The notes under the pieces were generated by a model. The model was not told the DNA's origin and did not search any database. It worked only from the letters and a program-made list of their open reading frames with translations. Both the position numbers and the translations under genes were made by a program. A DNA stretch of 64,000 nt from Acidobacteriota bacterium (GTDB taxonomy: Bacteria; Acidobacteriota; Terriglobia; UBA7540): NCBI GenBank assembly GCA_021817045.1, contig JAKAWG010000007.1, forward strand, positions 47,420-111,419, given 5' to 3'. Below, one piece after another: positions 50,372 through 59,433 of the stretch (position 1 is its first letter; the number at the start of each line of letters is the position of its first letter).

Positions 50372-51053
50372 CTATGAGGCGGGCTTCGGGTCCGACGCCG
50401 TTAAGGACCCGCAGCGGATTGTCTTCATCACCAAGAAAACCTCGGCCCAGGTGAAGGGCGTCAAGCCACGGCAACTGATGTCCTACCCGCACTTGGTGTT
50501 GCGAGAGGTTATCGTCTTCGAAATCTTCACGGTGGCGCTGGTCATCGTGGCGCTTTTCTGGGACGCTCCACTCAAGCAATTGGCCGATCCCTTGCTCACG
50601 CCTAACCCCGCCAAGGCCCCCTGGTATTTTCTGGGATTACAGGAGCTGCTCCATTACCTGCCTCCCGTCGTCGCCGGCGTGCTTATCCCAACTTTGGTCA
50701 TCGTTGCCCTTGTGGTCATTCCGTACTTTGATGTGAACATCAAGGGAGAACCGCTGTGGGCGTCAAACCGGCAGCGTCGCCTGATGGTTTTCTTAGGGGT
50801 TGTGGCAGCGTTGCTTTTTGTTTTTGGAATCCATGAAGCCTTCGACGTCGTTATCCCGACGATAATCTTCGCCTCTCTCTCTGTGGCCGCATATTTTGCT
50901 CCACCGCGGGGAGGGCGGCTGATACGTTACCTCAGCGGTCGGCCGCTTTCCTGGTGGGTCATGAGTTGGTTCATCGCAGTATCCTTAACGCTAACACTGG
51001 TCGGGACATTTTTGAGGGGTCCGGGGTGGTCCCTGGTCTGGCCGGGGAGGTGA
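50352..51053 (+). CDS. Cytochrome b, C-terminal (subunit IV-like) half
   Basis: A 233-residue membrane protein corresponding to the C-terminal half of cytochrome b or PetD. After a soluble start, [35 protein letters not shown] carries the Qo-site loop, with APWY in place of the usual PEWY. Variants at this position are typical of bacterial b/c complexes with multihaem cytochromes. [10 protein letters not shown] follows. At least six helices are present, more than classical subunit IV. It overlaps the b6-like gene by 20 bases and the multihaem gene follows after one base, so all are coupled. Start at 50352 or 50355. Confidence 0.9.
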   Translation: MMSEKSNYEAGFGSDAVKDPQRIVFITKKTSAQVKGVKPRQLMSYPHLVLREVIVFEIFTVALVIVALFWDAPLKQLADPLLTPNPAKAPWYFLGLQELLHYLPPVVAGVLIPTLVIVALVVIPYFDVNIKGEPLWASNRQRRLMVFLGVVAALLFVFGIHEAFDVVIPTIIFASLSVAAYFAPPRGGRLIRYLSGRPLSWWVMSWFIAVSLTLTLVGTFLRGPGWSLVWPGR

Positions 51054-51054
51054 A

Positions 51055-53163
51055 ATGCCCGCTGAACAGATGGGACAAGTTCCAAAGCGCCTGCGCGTCA
51101 TCTACGCGGTCTCGACCGTGATTTTTGTCGCGGTTCTGGCGATTTCCCCCATTCGAGACCACTTTGCCGTGTGGAAACGCTATCAGAAACGATATGTCGA
51201 ATTCGTCGGCACGCGGGCGAATTCCCGGGCATTGAAGGCCGATTTTCAGGGCGGCATCAACCAGATCTGGCTCCCCAAGCTGAACGTCACTGACCGTTGC
51301 ACGACGTGCCACCTCGGTATTTCCGAGGCGAGTCTGCTAGATGGCTCCGTTCCTCAACCCTTTAGGGCTCATCCTCCAATCCCCCACCACATCGAGGCGT
51401 GGGGTTGCGTCGTCTGTCACCGCGGCCAGGGGCTTGCCACCACCGTGCGGGAAGCCCACGAGACGACGCTGGCGTGGGAGAAGCCGCTTCTGCCCATCCG
51501 TTACATCCAGGCTTCTTGCGGTGGCTGTCATCAGAACAGCCTGCAGCAAACCCCCCGGTTGGACCGCGGCCGGGAACTGTTGGTCAAGTATAATTGCGAG
51601 GGATGCCATCGGATCCCGGGCATCGTGCGGCCAGCCATGCTCGGGCCAGACCTCAGCAATATTGGGGCGGAGGTCAGCCGGGCGTGGATTTACAAATGGC
51701 TCAAGGAAGGGCGCACGGTGCTCGACAGTTCCGGCGATGTCGTTGTCGATGGCTACGAAATGCACCCGCGCATGCCTCGATTCCGCTTCAAAAAGGGCGA
51801 AGTTCGAGATCTTTCTGCTTTCCTGAGCTCACTGAACAGCCCCTTGGCGGAGTCTTCAAAGATTGACCCGGCCGTCGTCGCTGCATGGCCGAACCGCGCC
51901 GCCCTCCTCAGCTACGGCCAGCTTCGCTTCCGCCAGATGTTTTGCACCGATTGTCATGCTCTGGCCGTAGTGCGCCTCGGCCAGACCGAACTCATCGGGG
52001 GCGACATGGGACCCGAACTGACCAAAGTGGGGAGCAAAGTGAATCCAGACTGGCTGGTGAGTTGGCTGCGAAACCCACAAGCTTATCTGCCACATGCCCT
52101 CATGCCGCGCTACAATTGGTCGGACAAAGACTTGTACGCAGTAACGCAGTACATGCTGAATACATTTACCGATCCCAAGTTGCTCGGGGACGTCCCCAAA
52201 TTGGGGCCAACAACTGCTTCAGAAGTTAAACAGGGGCGCAAGCTATTCGTCGCCAAGGGCTGCCGCAGCTGCCACGTAATGCAAGGGATACCACCCCAGA
52301 AGGATTTCGGTCCGGACCTCTCCAAAGAGGGTGCAAAAACCGTCTCCGAGCTCTTCTTCGCCAACGCCAAGATTCCGCATACCTTAACCGCCTATCTCAG
52401 AGCCAAGATTACCAACCCTCTTTCGGTTGATCCCAAAGGGCGGATGCCGCAATATCATTTCGGTTCCGCCGATCTCAATGCGATCACTACCGCTCTGTTA
52501 AGCTTGACTGGAACCCCGACTAATCCTGGATTCGCATTGCTTACGGTTCCGGCGAGACGGGCGAAATTTGATCCAGCGGGAGAGTTTGGAAGGATATACC
52601 ACCGCTTCAAGTGTTTTGACTGCCACCGGATCGATGGCTACGGCGGAACTCTGGCTCCCGACCTCTCTTTTGAAGGCAGCCGCGCCCAGCGCGCATGGCT
52701 TGTTTCTTTCTTGCACAATCCACAAACGCTGCGCCCCACCCTGACCGTGCGAATGCCCCAATTCAATTTCACCGATCAGCAAGCCAATGCGATCGCGAAC
52801 TACGTCGACATGGTGCTGCAGAATCCTTCCATCAACCGGGCTGCCGTGAATCCGGAGAGCTTCGCTCCGGAAATGGCGAGCTTTGGAAAAGAACTTTATT
52901 TTGTGAAGTACGAGTGTCAGTCCTGCCATACGATCGGTGCCAAGGGAGGATATGTGGGGCCGTCGCTGACGAACGTGGGCAATTGGATGAACGCAGCATG
53001 GATCGAAGCGTGGCTCAAAGACCCGCAGGCTCTTATTCCGGGCACAATCGAACCTCACCGGGATTTTACTCAGCCTCAGATTCAGGCGTTGACAGCGTAT
53101 TTGCTTACGCTGAAGCAAAAAAGCTCGGGTGGGGTTGCTCCCCTGCCAGGAGATGCGAAATGA
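51055..53163 (+). CDS. Octahaem c-type cytochrome, membrane anchored
   Basis: A 702-residue exported multihaem cytochrome. One N-terminal helix (LRVIYAVSTVIFVAVLAISP) anchors it to the membrane. Eight CxxCH sites are present: CTTCH, CVVCH, CGGCH, CEGCH, CTDCH, CRSCH, CFDCH and CQSCH. From the fourth haem on, units of about 130 residues recur with DLS-x-x-G and a W-L-x-NPQ block followed by R-M-P-x-(F/Y), as in repeated mono-haem cytochrome c domains. It probably receives electrons from the Rieske/b pair and passes them to smaller carriers. The next gene starts inside its stop codon region (ATGA). Confidence 0.92.
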   Translation: MPAEQMGQVPKRLRVIYAVSTVIFVAVLAISPIRDHFAVWKRYQKRYVEFVGTRANSRALKADFQGGINQIWLPKLNVTDRCTTCHLGISEASLLDGSVPQPFRAHPPIPHHIEAWGCVVCHRGQGLATTVREAHETTLAWEKPLLPIRYIQASCGGCHQNSLQQTPRLDRGRELLVKYNCEGCHRIPGIVRPAMLGPDLSNIGAEVSRAWIYKWLKEGRTVLDSSGDVVVDGYEMHPRMPRFRFKKGEVRDLSAFLSSLNSPLAESSKIDPAVVAAWPNRAALLSYGQLRFRQMFCTDCHALAVVRLGQTELIGGDMGPELTKVGSKVNPDWLVSWLRNPQAYLPHALMPRYNWSDKDLYAVTQYMLNTFTDPKLLGDVPKLGPTTASEVKQGRKLFVAKGCRSCHVMQGIPPQKDFGPDLSKEGAKTVSELFFANAKIPHTLTAYLRAKITNPLSVDPKGRMPQYHFGSADLNAITTALLSLTGTPTNPGFALLTVPARRAKFDPAGEFGRIYHRFKCFDCHRIDGYGGTLAPDLSFEGSRAQRAWLVSFLHNPQTLRPTLTVRMPQFNFTDQQANAIANYVDMVLQNPSINRAAVNPESFAPEMASFGKELYFVKYECQSCHTIGAKGGYVGPSLTNVGNWMNAAWIEAWLKDPQALIPGTIEPHRDFTQPQIQALTAYLLTLKQKSSGGVAPLPGDAK

Positions 53164-53645
53164 AGCGATACGCTTTTCTTCTTGCGCTCCCCTTACTCGT
53201 CGGCTTAACGGCGTGCCACGCCCGGCGCACGGCCCAGAAGCCTGATCCGCTTCGCAATGCTTACGGTACTGAGGTCGACTGGAATAACTCTGATCACTTG
53301 ATCCCGCTTGACTATGAGCAGAGCCAGGGAAAGAGGCTTTTCTATATCTATTGCGTGTGGTGCCACGCGGATTCCACTCCGGCAGGCCCTTCCAACCGCT
53401 ACAATTTGACCCCCACTCCTCATCTCATGAATGATGGCGCGGTATTGAATTCCATGAGCGACCAGTACCTGGACAACATCATCACGCTCGGCGGCAGTGC
53501 GATGGGCAAATCGGCAATGATGCCACCGTATGGCAATACCCTGACGCAGGCTGAAATTCGCCATATCATTGCTTACACCCGGGCCATAGCTGAGCCCCCC
53601 TATCATAAGCCCAATCGCCCTTTACCCCAGTACAAGGCGAGGTAG
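53160..53645 (+). CDS. Monohaem cytochrome c lipoprotein
   Basis: A 161-residue protein with a lipoprotein signal (LLALPLLVGLTAC, lipidated Cys19) and one haem site, YCVWCHADS. GKRLFYIYCVWCH and LTPTPHLMNDGAVL precede MGKSAMMPPYGNTLTQAEIRHIIAYTRAIA, which supplies the distal Met and the C-terminal helix of class I cytochromes. It is probably an outer-leaflet periplasmic carrier between the octahaem protein and the oxidase-like module. It overlaps the upstream gene by four bases. Confidence 0.9.
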   Translation: MKRYAFLLALPLLVGLTACHARRTAQKPDPLRNAYGTEVDWNNSDHLIPLDYEQSQGKRLFYIYCVWCHADSTPAGPSNRYNLTPTPHLMNDGAVLNSMSDQYLDNIITLGGSAMGKSAMMPPYGNTLTQAEIRHIIAYTRAIAEPPYHKPNRPLPQYKAR

Positions 53646-53650
53646 CTCTT

Positions 53651-55051
53651 ATGCCCGGACGATCGAGACTTCCTCGAATGCTGGCGCTTCTTCTGCTGGC
53701 TGTTTACAGTGGAGGCCTTGCCCACGCCCAGATCAGCCCTGCTGAAATCACCAACCCACGCCTCAAGGAGCCTGAGCGAGCCTACTTTCAGCAACTCATT
53801 GCTCTCAACCGGGCGATTGGACAAATAAAGTTCCCCTTCCCGTTTTCGTTGCAGCGATATATCGGCCTCAGTCCGAACAATCCAATGGGAGGGGACACTC
53901 GCGGGCTGGAGTTTGTCTTGTTTCATAATCAGCGGGTGTTGAAAATTTCGGGGAATTACAATGCTGCCCTTAACTCCGCGCTGCTGACGCAGAACCAGCG
54001 GGCCCGCCTCGTCTTCAGCGATGTTGCGTTGCCTATCCTACGCCTCCTCCCGCGGTACTTTTCGTCCTCAGCGAACTTTGACGGATTCGGCGTGGAAGTT
54101 GCCTATCATGTCTGGACTGGGACCCGCGCTTATGAGTACGAAGGCTTAGAAATGCTTACTATGGTTTTCAGCAAGGCGGACGCTTTAGGTTACCCTCGCG
54201 CCCGGGATGCAGCGCTCCGGCAACAGATCCTGGATGAGTCGGAAATTTACCTGGACGACAAAAGGTTTGGACTGGCCTTAGAGGGCAGCGAACCTTACCC
54301 CCTGGAAGCGCTGGAAGGCGACTGGCACCCTGCATCTTTGGCGAGGAGCGGGGGCCATGAGCGGCATCCCAGCGCCACCAGCGATTCTGATCGCGGGAAT
54401 CCAAAAAGCAGCCCGGTGCGGAGCGGCGTAAGCCAAGTTGTGTTGTCGGCTTCGGATTCTCTCGATAGTTTACGAAGGATTGAAAGTGACTCGATGCGAT
54501 CTGCCAGCCGACCAGCAGCAGCGACCGGCAGCGTGCGCGGCACAGCAAAACAGATCACACCGGCTGAGATCGGCCCCAGCCAGGCTGATCTGGACGCGCT
54601 CCAGAACAAGTTTGCGCAGCAATTTGAGGCGCTGGCGAAAGAAGGCATCGCACAATACCATCTTGTGAGCTATGCGCCACCCTCCCTGGTCACCTTCCGC
54701 CACCAGATTTACCTGCAATTGACGCTGCGCAATCCCACTTCTTTCGATCGGAGCACGACGTCCATCTATAAGCGAGCGGCTCAGGACTTTGACCTTTTCC
54801 TGGCACCTATGCTCAAACCGATCCTTGACAAGGTGCCGGATGATCGACGCATCGTGGGCTTGGATATCACTGTACTCGATCAATTTCGCGCGAAGGCCGG
54901 GCAGGCATCCGAAGCCATCGAGTTCGTTTCCCCCCTCCCACTGCTCGGACAGTTTATTAATGGCGAAACGACTAGCCAGGAGGTCATCAACCACAGCATT
55001 GTTCTGGTAAACGGAATGCGTATTGGCTTAGACTTGCAACAGGTGGAATAG
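53651..55051 (+). CDS. Exported protein of unknown function in the respiratory operon
   Basis: A 466-residue protein with a signal peptide (LALLLLAVYSGGLAHA). The N-terminal part (25-225) has RLVFSDVALPILRLLPRYF and FDGFGVEVAYHVWTGTRAYEYEGLEMLTMVF. The C-terminal part (300-466) has QHLVSYAPPSLVTFRHQIYLQL-like sequence and VGLDITVLDQF, and ends SIVLVNGMRIGLDLQQVE. Between them, about 70 residues are low-complexity and rich in Ser, Arg and Asp, unlike the rest and perhaps a repeat-derived insertion. No cofactor motif is visible. It sits five bases after the cytochrome c gene and nine before the cupredoxin gene. Confidence 0.68.
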   Translation: MPGRSRLPRMLALLLLAVYSGGLAHAQISPAEITNPRLKEPERAYFQQLIALNRAIGQIKFPFPFSLQRYIGLSPNNPMGGDTRGLEFVLFHNQRVLKISGNYNAALNSALLTQNQRARLVFSDVALPILRLLPRYFSSSANFDGFGVEVAYHVWTGTRAYEYEGLEMLTMVFSKADALGYPRARDAALRQQILDESEIYLDDKRFGLALEGSEPYPLEALEGDWHPASLARSGGHERHPSATSDSDRGNPKSSPVRSGVSQVVLSASDSLDSLRRIESDSMRSASRPAAATGSVRGTAKQITPAEIGPSQADLDALQNKFAQQFEALAKEGIAQYHLVSYAPPSLVTFRHQIYLQLTLRNPTSFDRSTTSIYKRAAQDFDLFLAPMLKPILDKVPDDRRIVGLDITVLDQFRAKAGQASEAIEFVSPLPLLGQFINGETTSQEVINHSIVLVNGMRIGLDLQQVE

Positions 55052-55059
55052 CCCAGAAG

Positions 55060-55833
55060 ATGCGTCAAGTCAGGATAGTTTTATTGTGTTTCGCCCTGGC
55101 AGGCCTAAACTGGGCTTGCGGTTCCAAGCCAGGGAGAGCGAACCGATCCCTGCCGCGCGTCAAGCCGGCGGCGATCGACGCATCTATGGTAAGCAAGGTA
55201 ACGGGCACAATTTTTTTCCATGGGGACCCGCCCCACCTGCCCCCTATCCTGATGGACAAGGATCCGGCTTGCGTCAAGCTCTACCATGGACAGAGGGCTC
55301 ATGTCGTCGACGGAGAAGTAAATTCAAACGGGACGTTGCCGAATGTCTTCGTCTACGTCGAAAAGGGCGGGGAGCAATATGTTTTTACCCCGCCGACCCA
55401 ACCTGCTGTGTTGGATCAGCAAGGTTGCATGTTCAAGCCCCACGTGCTCGGTTTGATGGTCGGCCAGGTTCTCGAGGTGAAGAACAGCGATCCAACCACT
55501 CACAACGTCCATACCCTTGCGAAGAACAACCCGCAGTGGAACATTTCCCAGGTCCCCGGAGCGCCGCCGCTCGAAGAGCGGTTCTTGCATCCAGAAATCA
55601 TGGTCCCGCTTGCTTGCAGCCAGCATCCGTGGATGACGTGCTACCTCGGCGTAACAAGTAACCCGTTCTATGCGGTTACGGGATCGGAGGGAACATATGC
55701 GCTTAAGGGTCTGCCGCCGGGTGCGTACACCATAGCCGCTTGGACAGCGACTTTCGGAACGAAGAGGCGCCAAACCACCGTAGGCCCCAAGCAGACGATA
55801 AAGCTAAATTTTACTTTTGGAGCTTATCCATAA
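55060..55833 (+). CDS. Cupredoxin lipoprotein
   Basis: A 257-residue lipoprotein (CFALAGLNWAC, lipidated Cys20) related in layout to the protein at 44553. The copper-site residues are in TTHNVHTL (His) and LACSQHPWMTCY (C-x2-H-x2-M). The C-terminal GTYALKGLPPGAYTIAAW segment is a carboxypeptidase-regulatory-like sandwich. Extra Cys in DPACVKLYHG and QQGCMFKPH may form a disulfide. It probably carries electrons in the periplasm to the CuA subunit encoded next. Confidence 0.84.
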   Translation: MRQVRIVLLCFALAGLNWACGSKPGRANRSLPRVKPAAIDASMVSKVTGTIFFHGDPPHLPPILMDKDPACVKLYHGQRAHVVDGEVNSNGTLPNVFVYVEKGGEQYVFTPPTQPAVLDQQGCMFKPHVLGLMVGQVLEVKNSDPTTHNVHTLAKNNPQWNISQVPGAPPLEERFLHPEIMVPLACSQHPWMTCYLGVTSNPFYAVTGSEGTYALKGLPPGAYTIAAWTATFGTKRRQTTVGPKQTIKLNFTFGAYP

Positions 55834-55934
55834 ACGCGTGTCGAATGATATTTGAGATCCTGGTGGTCGCATAGAGACCCACTATTTTTGAGCGCAATTT
55901 CGCTTCCGGCTCAGGCGGCTGGGGAGCGCCCACG

Positions 55935-56735
55935 ATGGCGTTAATGTTATCCCTGGCGATTACGCTGATCACCATACTATTTGGTGGCATGCTGATTTGG
56001 AAACATGCGTGGCTTCCCCCTGCGATCTCGACCATTGCCGGCCCGATTGATCATCAATTCACCCTTACTTTTATCGTTTGCGGCCTTCTTTTCGCCACTG
56101 CGCAGGTTACAGTCGCATATCTTGTATGGAGTCAGCGCTCCAAGCCGCAATCGGAGCGACACCACGCTTTGCACGGCAGCCATACACTAGAGGGCACGTC
56201 GATTCTAGTGGCCACGGTGCTTTTGGTCGCTCTTTCGGCGACAAGCTATCAGACTTGGACAAGAGTACATTGGACCGGTCCAGCGCCGGGTGCTCTGCGA
56301 ATCGAAGTGTGGGGTGAGCAATTCGCGTGGTACTTCCGTTATCCTGGACCCGACGACCGCTTCGGGCCTGTCCATTTCAACCTGATGAGTGACAGCACCG
56401 GAAACTATCTGGGCCTCGATCGCCAGCGGGACCCGGCATCCCGCGATGACATTGTTACGGCCACGCTCGGCGTGCCAGTCGACCACCCGATCGAGCTGAT
56501 TTTACGCTCGAAGGATGTAATTCATTGCTTTTTTGTGCCCGAGTTGCGCTTGAAGCAAGACCTGGTGCCTGGAATGGAAATTCCCATTCACTTCACAGCC
56601 ACACGCACGGGACGCTATGAGATCGTGTGCGGGCGGTTGTGCGGTCTCGGACATTACAATATGCACGCCACCTTGGCGGTGATGACTGAGCCACAATTTA
56701 AGGCGTGGCTTCTAAGGATGGCAGCCGAGCAGTGA
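55935..56735 (+). CDS. coxB: Cytochrome c oxidase subunit II-like protein (CuA)
   Basis: A 266-residue subunit with two N-terminal membrane helices (about 3-22 and 36-60, then 77-100) and a periplasmic cupredoxin domain. The aromatic electron-entry region reads IEVWGEQFAWYFRYPGPD. CuA ligands are present: VIHCFFVPEL gives His, and YEIVCGRLCGLGHYNMHA gives C-x3-C-x3-H-x2-M. The Glu normally between the two Cys is Arg, but that position binds copper through its backbone. KQDLVPGMEIPIHF is the usual following segment. The dinuclear centre therefore looks intact, in contrast to subunit I. Confidence 0.9.
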   Translation: MALMLSLAITLITILFGGMLIWKHAWLPPAISTIAGPIDHQFTLTFIVCGLLFATAQVTVAYLVWSQRSKPQSERHHALHGSHTLEGTSILVATVLLVALSATSYQTWTRVHWTGPAPGALRIEVWGEQFAWYFRYPGPDDRFGPVHFNLMSDSTGNYLGLDRQRDPASRDDIVTATLGVPVDHPIELILRSKDVIHCFFVPELRLKQDLVPGMEIPIHFTATRTGRYEIVCGRLCGLGHYNMHATLAVMTEPQFKAWLLRMAAEQ

Positions 56736-56759
56736 CCGGCCGTCCATGAGCAGGTCAAT

Positions 56760-58556
56760 ATGGCGCCTCAAGTTCCCGGCCATCGCTTTTTACAGCCTCA
56801 ATTCCTGCGGGATACCGCACGCAAATATGTTTTCAGCTCAAACCATAAAGTAATCGGGGTTCAGTATTACTTGCTCGGCCTGTTTGCCGTCGGGGGGGGA
56901 GTGATGGAATCTCTCCTCATGCGCGTGCATCTGGCCTGGCCGCGGTTGCCGATGCCTTGGTTGTCCACGTTGTCGCCCATAGGTGCGCCGGGCGGCATCA
57001 TGACACCCGAAATTTACCTCGCCCTGCTGACGATGCATGGAACGCTGATGGTTTTCTTCGTGGCCACAACCGTGCCTCAGGCAGCTTTCGGAAGTTACTT
57101 TCTCCCCCTTCAAATTGGTTCCCGAGAGATGGCATTTCCGCGCCTCAACATGGTGGCCTTCTGGCTTACCGTGCTTTCCCTGGCCCTCCTGCTTTCCACG
57201 GTGTTCACAGCAGGCGGCCCGCCGACCTCCGGTTGGACTGCATCTCCCCCCATGAGCGCGCTAGGCTCCATTGCCGGCCCGGGTGAGGGCATGGGACAAA
57301 CGCTGTGGCTTGTTTCCATTGGCATCTTCTCTATAGCTTCTCTCCTCGTTGCTACGAATTTCATCGCTACTACGCTCAAATCTCGCACGCGCGGCATGAG
57401 CTTGATGCGATTGCCGCTTACCGTATGGGCGTGGTTCATAACGGCGATATTGATGGCTTTCGCCTTTACGGTGCTTCTGATTGCAACGGCTTTGCTGCTG
57501 ATGGACCACATCGGCGGCTACAGCTTCTTTTTGCCGGCGAACCTGGTCGTGAGCGGTGTGTTGCAGCGGTATAGTGGCGGCTCGCCGCTGCTGTGGGACC
57601 ACCTGTTTTGGTTTTTCCGTCATCCAGAAGTCTACATCGCAATCGTGCCTGGGATAGGCCTTACTTCCCACTTGCTTTCCGTCTTCTGCCGCAAGCCTGT
57701 TTTTGGTTACCACGCGGTACTATATGCCACCGCCGCTATTGGCTTGTTTGGTCTCGTCGTGCAAGATCACCCCATGCTTACGAAAGGGACGAACTCATTT
57801 CCGGCCTTAGGGCTTTCGGTTGTGGCGATGGCGGTTGTCATCCCCTTGGTTGTGGTTATCTTTAGCTGGTTGGCTACGCTTTGGGGTGGAGCCATCCGCC
57901 TCACCGCTGCCATGCTTTTCTCCCTTTCCTTCGTCACCGTTTTCAGCACGGCTAGCGTCAGTTGCATATTTTTGGCGCAAACGCCTCTCGGTCTCTACCT
58001 CAGGGGTACTTATTTCATGGTGGCTCACCTCCACCTGATGATGGGCCTCGCCGCTATTTTCGCGATCTTTGCTGGAACTTATTTCTGGTTCCCGAAAGTG
58101 ACGGGGCGCCTGCTCAACGAGACGCTCGCACGAATTCATTTTGGTTTTACCTTTGTGGGTTGCTATTGCATTTTTCTGCCGATGTATTTTTTTGGCTTAT
58201 CCGGGCTCCCGGACTGCTATGCAACAATTAAGGGCGTTCCCACCCTTGCCGCGCTTCAGCCCTGGAATGTCTTTATCACCGGCGCTGCCCTGGCGACGGC
58301 AGCCGTCCAGCCTCTTTTCCTCTTCAATCTTGGCCGGAGCCTTCTCAAGGGCGCCAGATCGCCGCAGAACCCCTGGGAAGGGACGACACTGGAATGGACG
58401 ATCCCTTCTCCCCCACCTGCCGCTAATTTTCCTGGTGACCCACCTATAATCTATCGGTATCCTTACGAATACGGCGCCGGTTCCGGAACCCGAGATTACA
58501 TTATGCAACACGAGTTAAAAGCGCCTTCTGCGCCCTCAAAGGCGGCCTTTTGCTGA
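56760..58556 (+). CDS. Haem-copper oxidase subunit I homologue with altered CuB site
   Basis: A 598-residue, 12-helix protein of the haem-copper oxidase superfamily. It keeps the low-spin haem ligands (His93 in TMHGTLMVFF, His425) and the high-spin haem ligand (His423 in VAHLHLMMG). It keeps His288, Glu290 and Tyr292 of RHPEVY, and one CuB ligand, His337. Spacing equals the Paracoccus enzyme without gaps. But the second CuB His is Pro338 (QDHPML), the K-channel Lys position is Val366, the propionate arginine pair is Asp485-Cys486 (GLPDCY), and the D-channel Asp is Glu123. No subunit III or assembly gene follows. Oxygen reduction by the usual mechanism is doubtful. Confidence 0.88.
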   Translation: MAPQVPGHRFLQPQFLRDTARKYVFSSNHKVIGVQYYLLGLFAVGGGVMESLLMRVHLAWPRLPMPWLSTLSPIGAPGGIMTPEIYLALLTMHGTLMVFFVATTVPQAAFGSYFLPLQIGSREMAFPRLNMVAFWLTVLSLALLLSTVFTAGGPPTSGWTASPPMSALGSIAGPGEGMGQTLWLVSIGIFSIASLLVATNFIATTLKSRTRGMSLMRLPLTVWAWFITAILMAFAFTVLLIATALLLMDHIGGYSFFLPANLVVSGVLQRYSGGSPLLWDHLFWFFRHPEVYIAIVPGIGLTSHLLSVFCRKPVFGYHAVLYATAAIGLFGLVVQDHPMLTKGTNSFPALGLSVVAMAVVIPLVVVIFSWLATLWGGAIRLTAAMLFSLSFVTVFSTASVSCIFLAQTPLGLYLRGTYFMVAHLHLMMGLAAIFAIFAGTYFWFPKVTGRLLNETLARIHFGFTFVGCYCIFLPMYFFGLSGLPDCYATIKGVPTLAALQPWNVFITGAALATAAVQPLFLFNLGRSLLKGARSPQNPWEGTTLEWTIPSPPPAANFPGDPPIIYRYPYEYGAGSGTRDYIMQHELKAPSAPSKAAFC

Positions 58557-59020
58557 GCGCCACTTTGAACGAATTGTGGTAGCTCGCGGCTGGCGAGCGA
58601 GACGATCCGCCCCGCGTGGTCGAAGAGCACTGCGCGTGGGTTGGTAGTTCCCTGATCGAGGGGCTAATACGTATCAGCCGCTCATGATTTCGCTCCTCAC
58701 GCCCCCAATGAGCCTAGCACAATAGCGGGCGCGGGGAGAATCAAGCGGCGCCGGGAGCTATACGCGCGGACATAAGTCCGAGCGGCGATTCCTGCCGCGG
58801 CCCAGCCCGCCCGGGACAAGCGCTTGAAATCGCCAGCGTGTGGGGTGGCTTTCCGAGAGTCCAATCCGCAACCGGGCAGAAGGCGTTGCGCCGTCATCCG
58901 CCTGGTAACCGGTTCCCTTCCGCGTCGAATCACTTAACCTGAATCCTGCGGAAAAAAAGGATGATTTCTGAGCTTCGATCAACTCGCTCGGTCTGTCAGC
59001 GATGGTCTCAGCCGGGAGGC
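58557..59020. other. Gene-free region beyond the respiratory operon
   Basis: About 460 bases between the oxidase-like gene and the IS1380 remnant. I see no clear terminator, no palindrome and no plausible gene on either strand; the long minus-strand frames are Arg/Ala-rich shadows. Part may be the 3' end of the old insertion sequence. Confidence 0.4.
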
Positions 59021-59329
59021 TCAGAACGGCGGCCGCAGCCGCCGCACGCGTCGCAGTGTTTCCAAGAAGTCGCTGGTCCATGGATAGCTCGGGGCAAGAC
59101 GCAGAGTCGGCACCCCGCCCGGTCGCACCAGTTGGGCCGGTACTACGAACAAGCGCTGGCGCAGACGCTGCAACGTAGCTCGCTGCAAGTGGGGCGGAAC
59201 ACAGAGTCGCTTGAACCAATTCAGCAGGTTGTAAGCCAGCAAGGCGACCTGGAAGAACGCCTCGTTGGCCTGGAAGTCGTCCGTCGGAATCTTGCCCAGG
59301 GCGTAGGCGTACTTCAATTCCCGGATGAT
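59021..59329 (-). pseudogene. IS1380-family transposase, C-terminal fragment
   Basis: About 100 codons encode IIRELKYAYALGKIPTDDF and QANEAFFQVALLAYNLLNWF, the C-terminal signature of IS1380-type transposases with the catalytic Glu region. LPPHLQRATLQRLRQRLFVVPAQLVR-like sequence follows to the natural end. The gene is cut exactly at 59330, where the terminal repeat of the adjacent Tn3-like element begins. The missing N-terminal part is not found at the other end of that element. Confidence 0.8.
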
Positions 59330-59370
59330 GGTTCAACTTGCACAAAGGTACCAAATGCGAAATAGGAATT
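59330..59370. repeat. Left terminal inverted repeat
   Basis: Starts GGTTCAACTTGCACAAAGG and ends AAATAGGAATT. It is the inverse of 62751-62791 with one mismatch. Length near 38-41 bp is typical of Tn3-family ends. Confidence 0.85.
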
Positions 59371-59433
59371 TAGCTATGTCCCTGCAGCCGTTAGGGTTGC
59401 CTGGTTTTTGCTACTCCTAAAAATGACCCCTAT

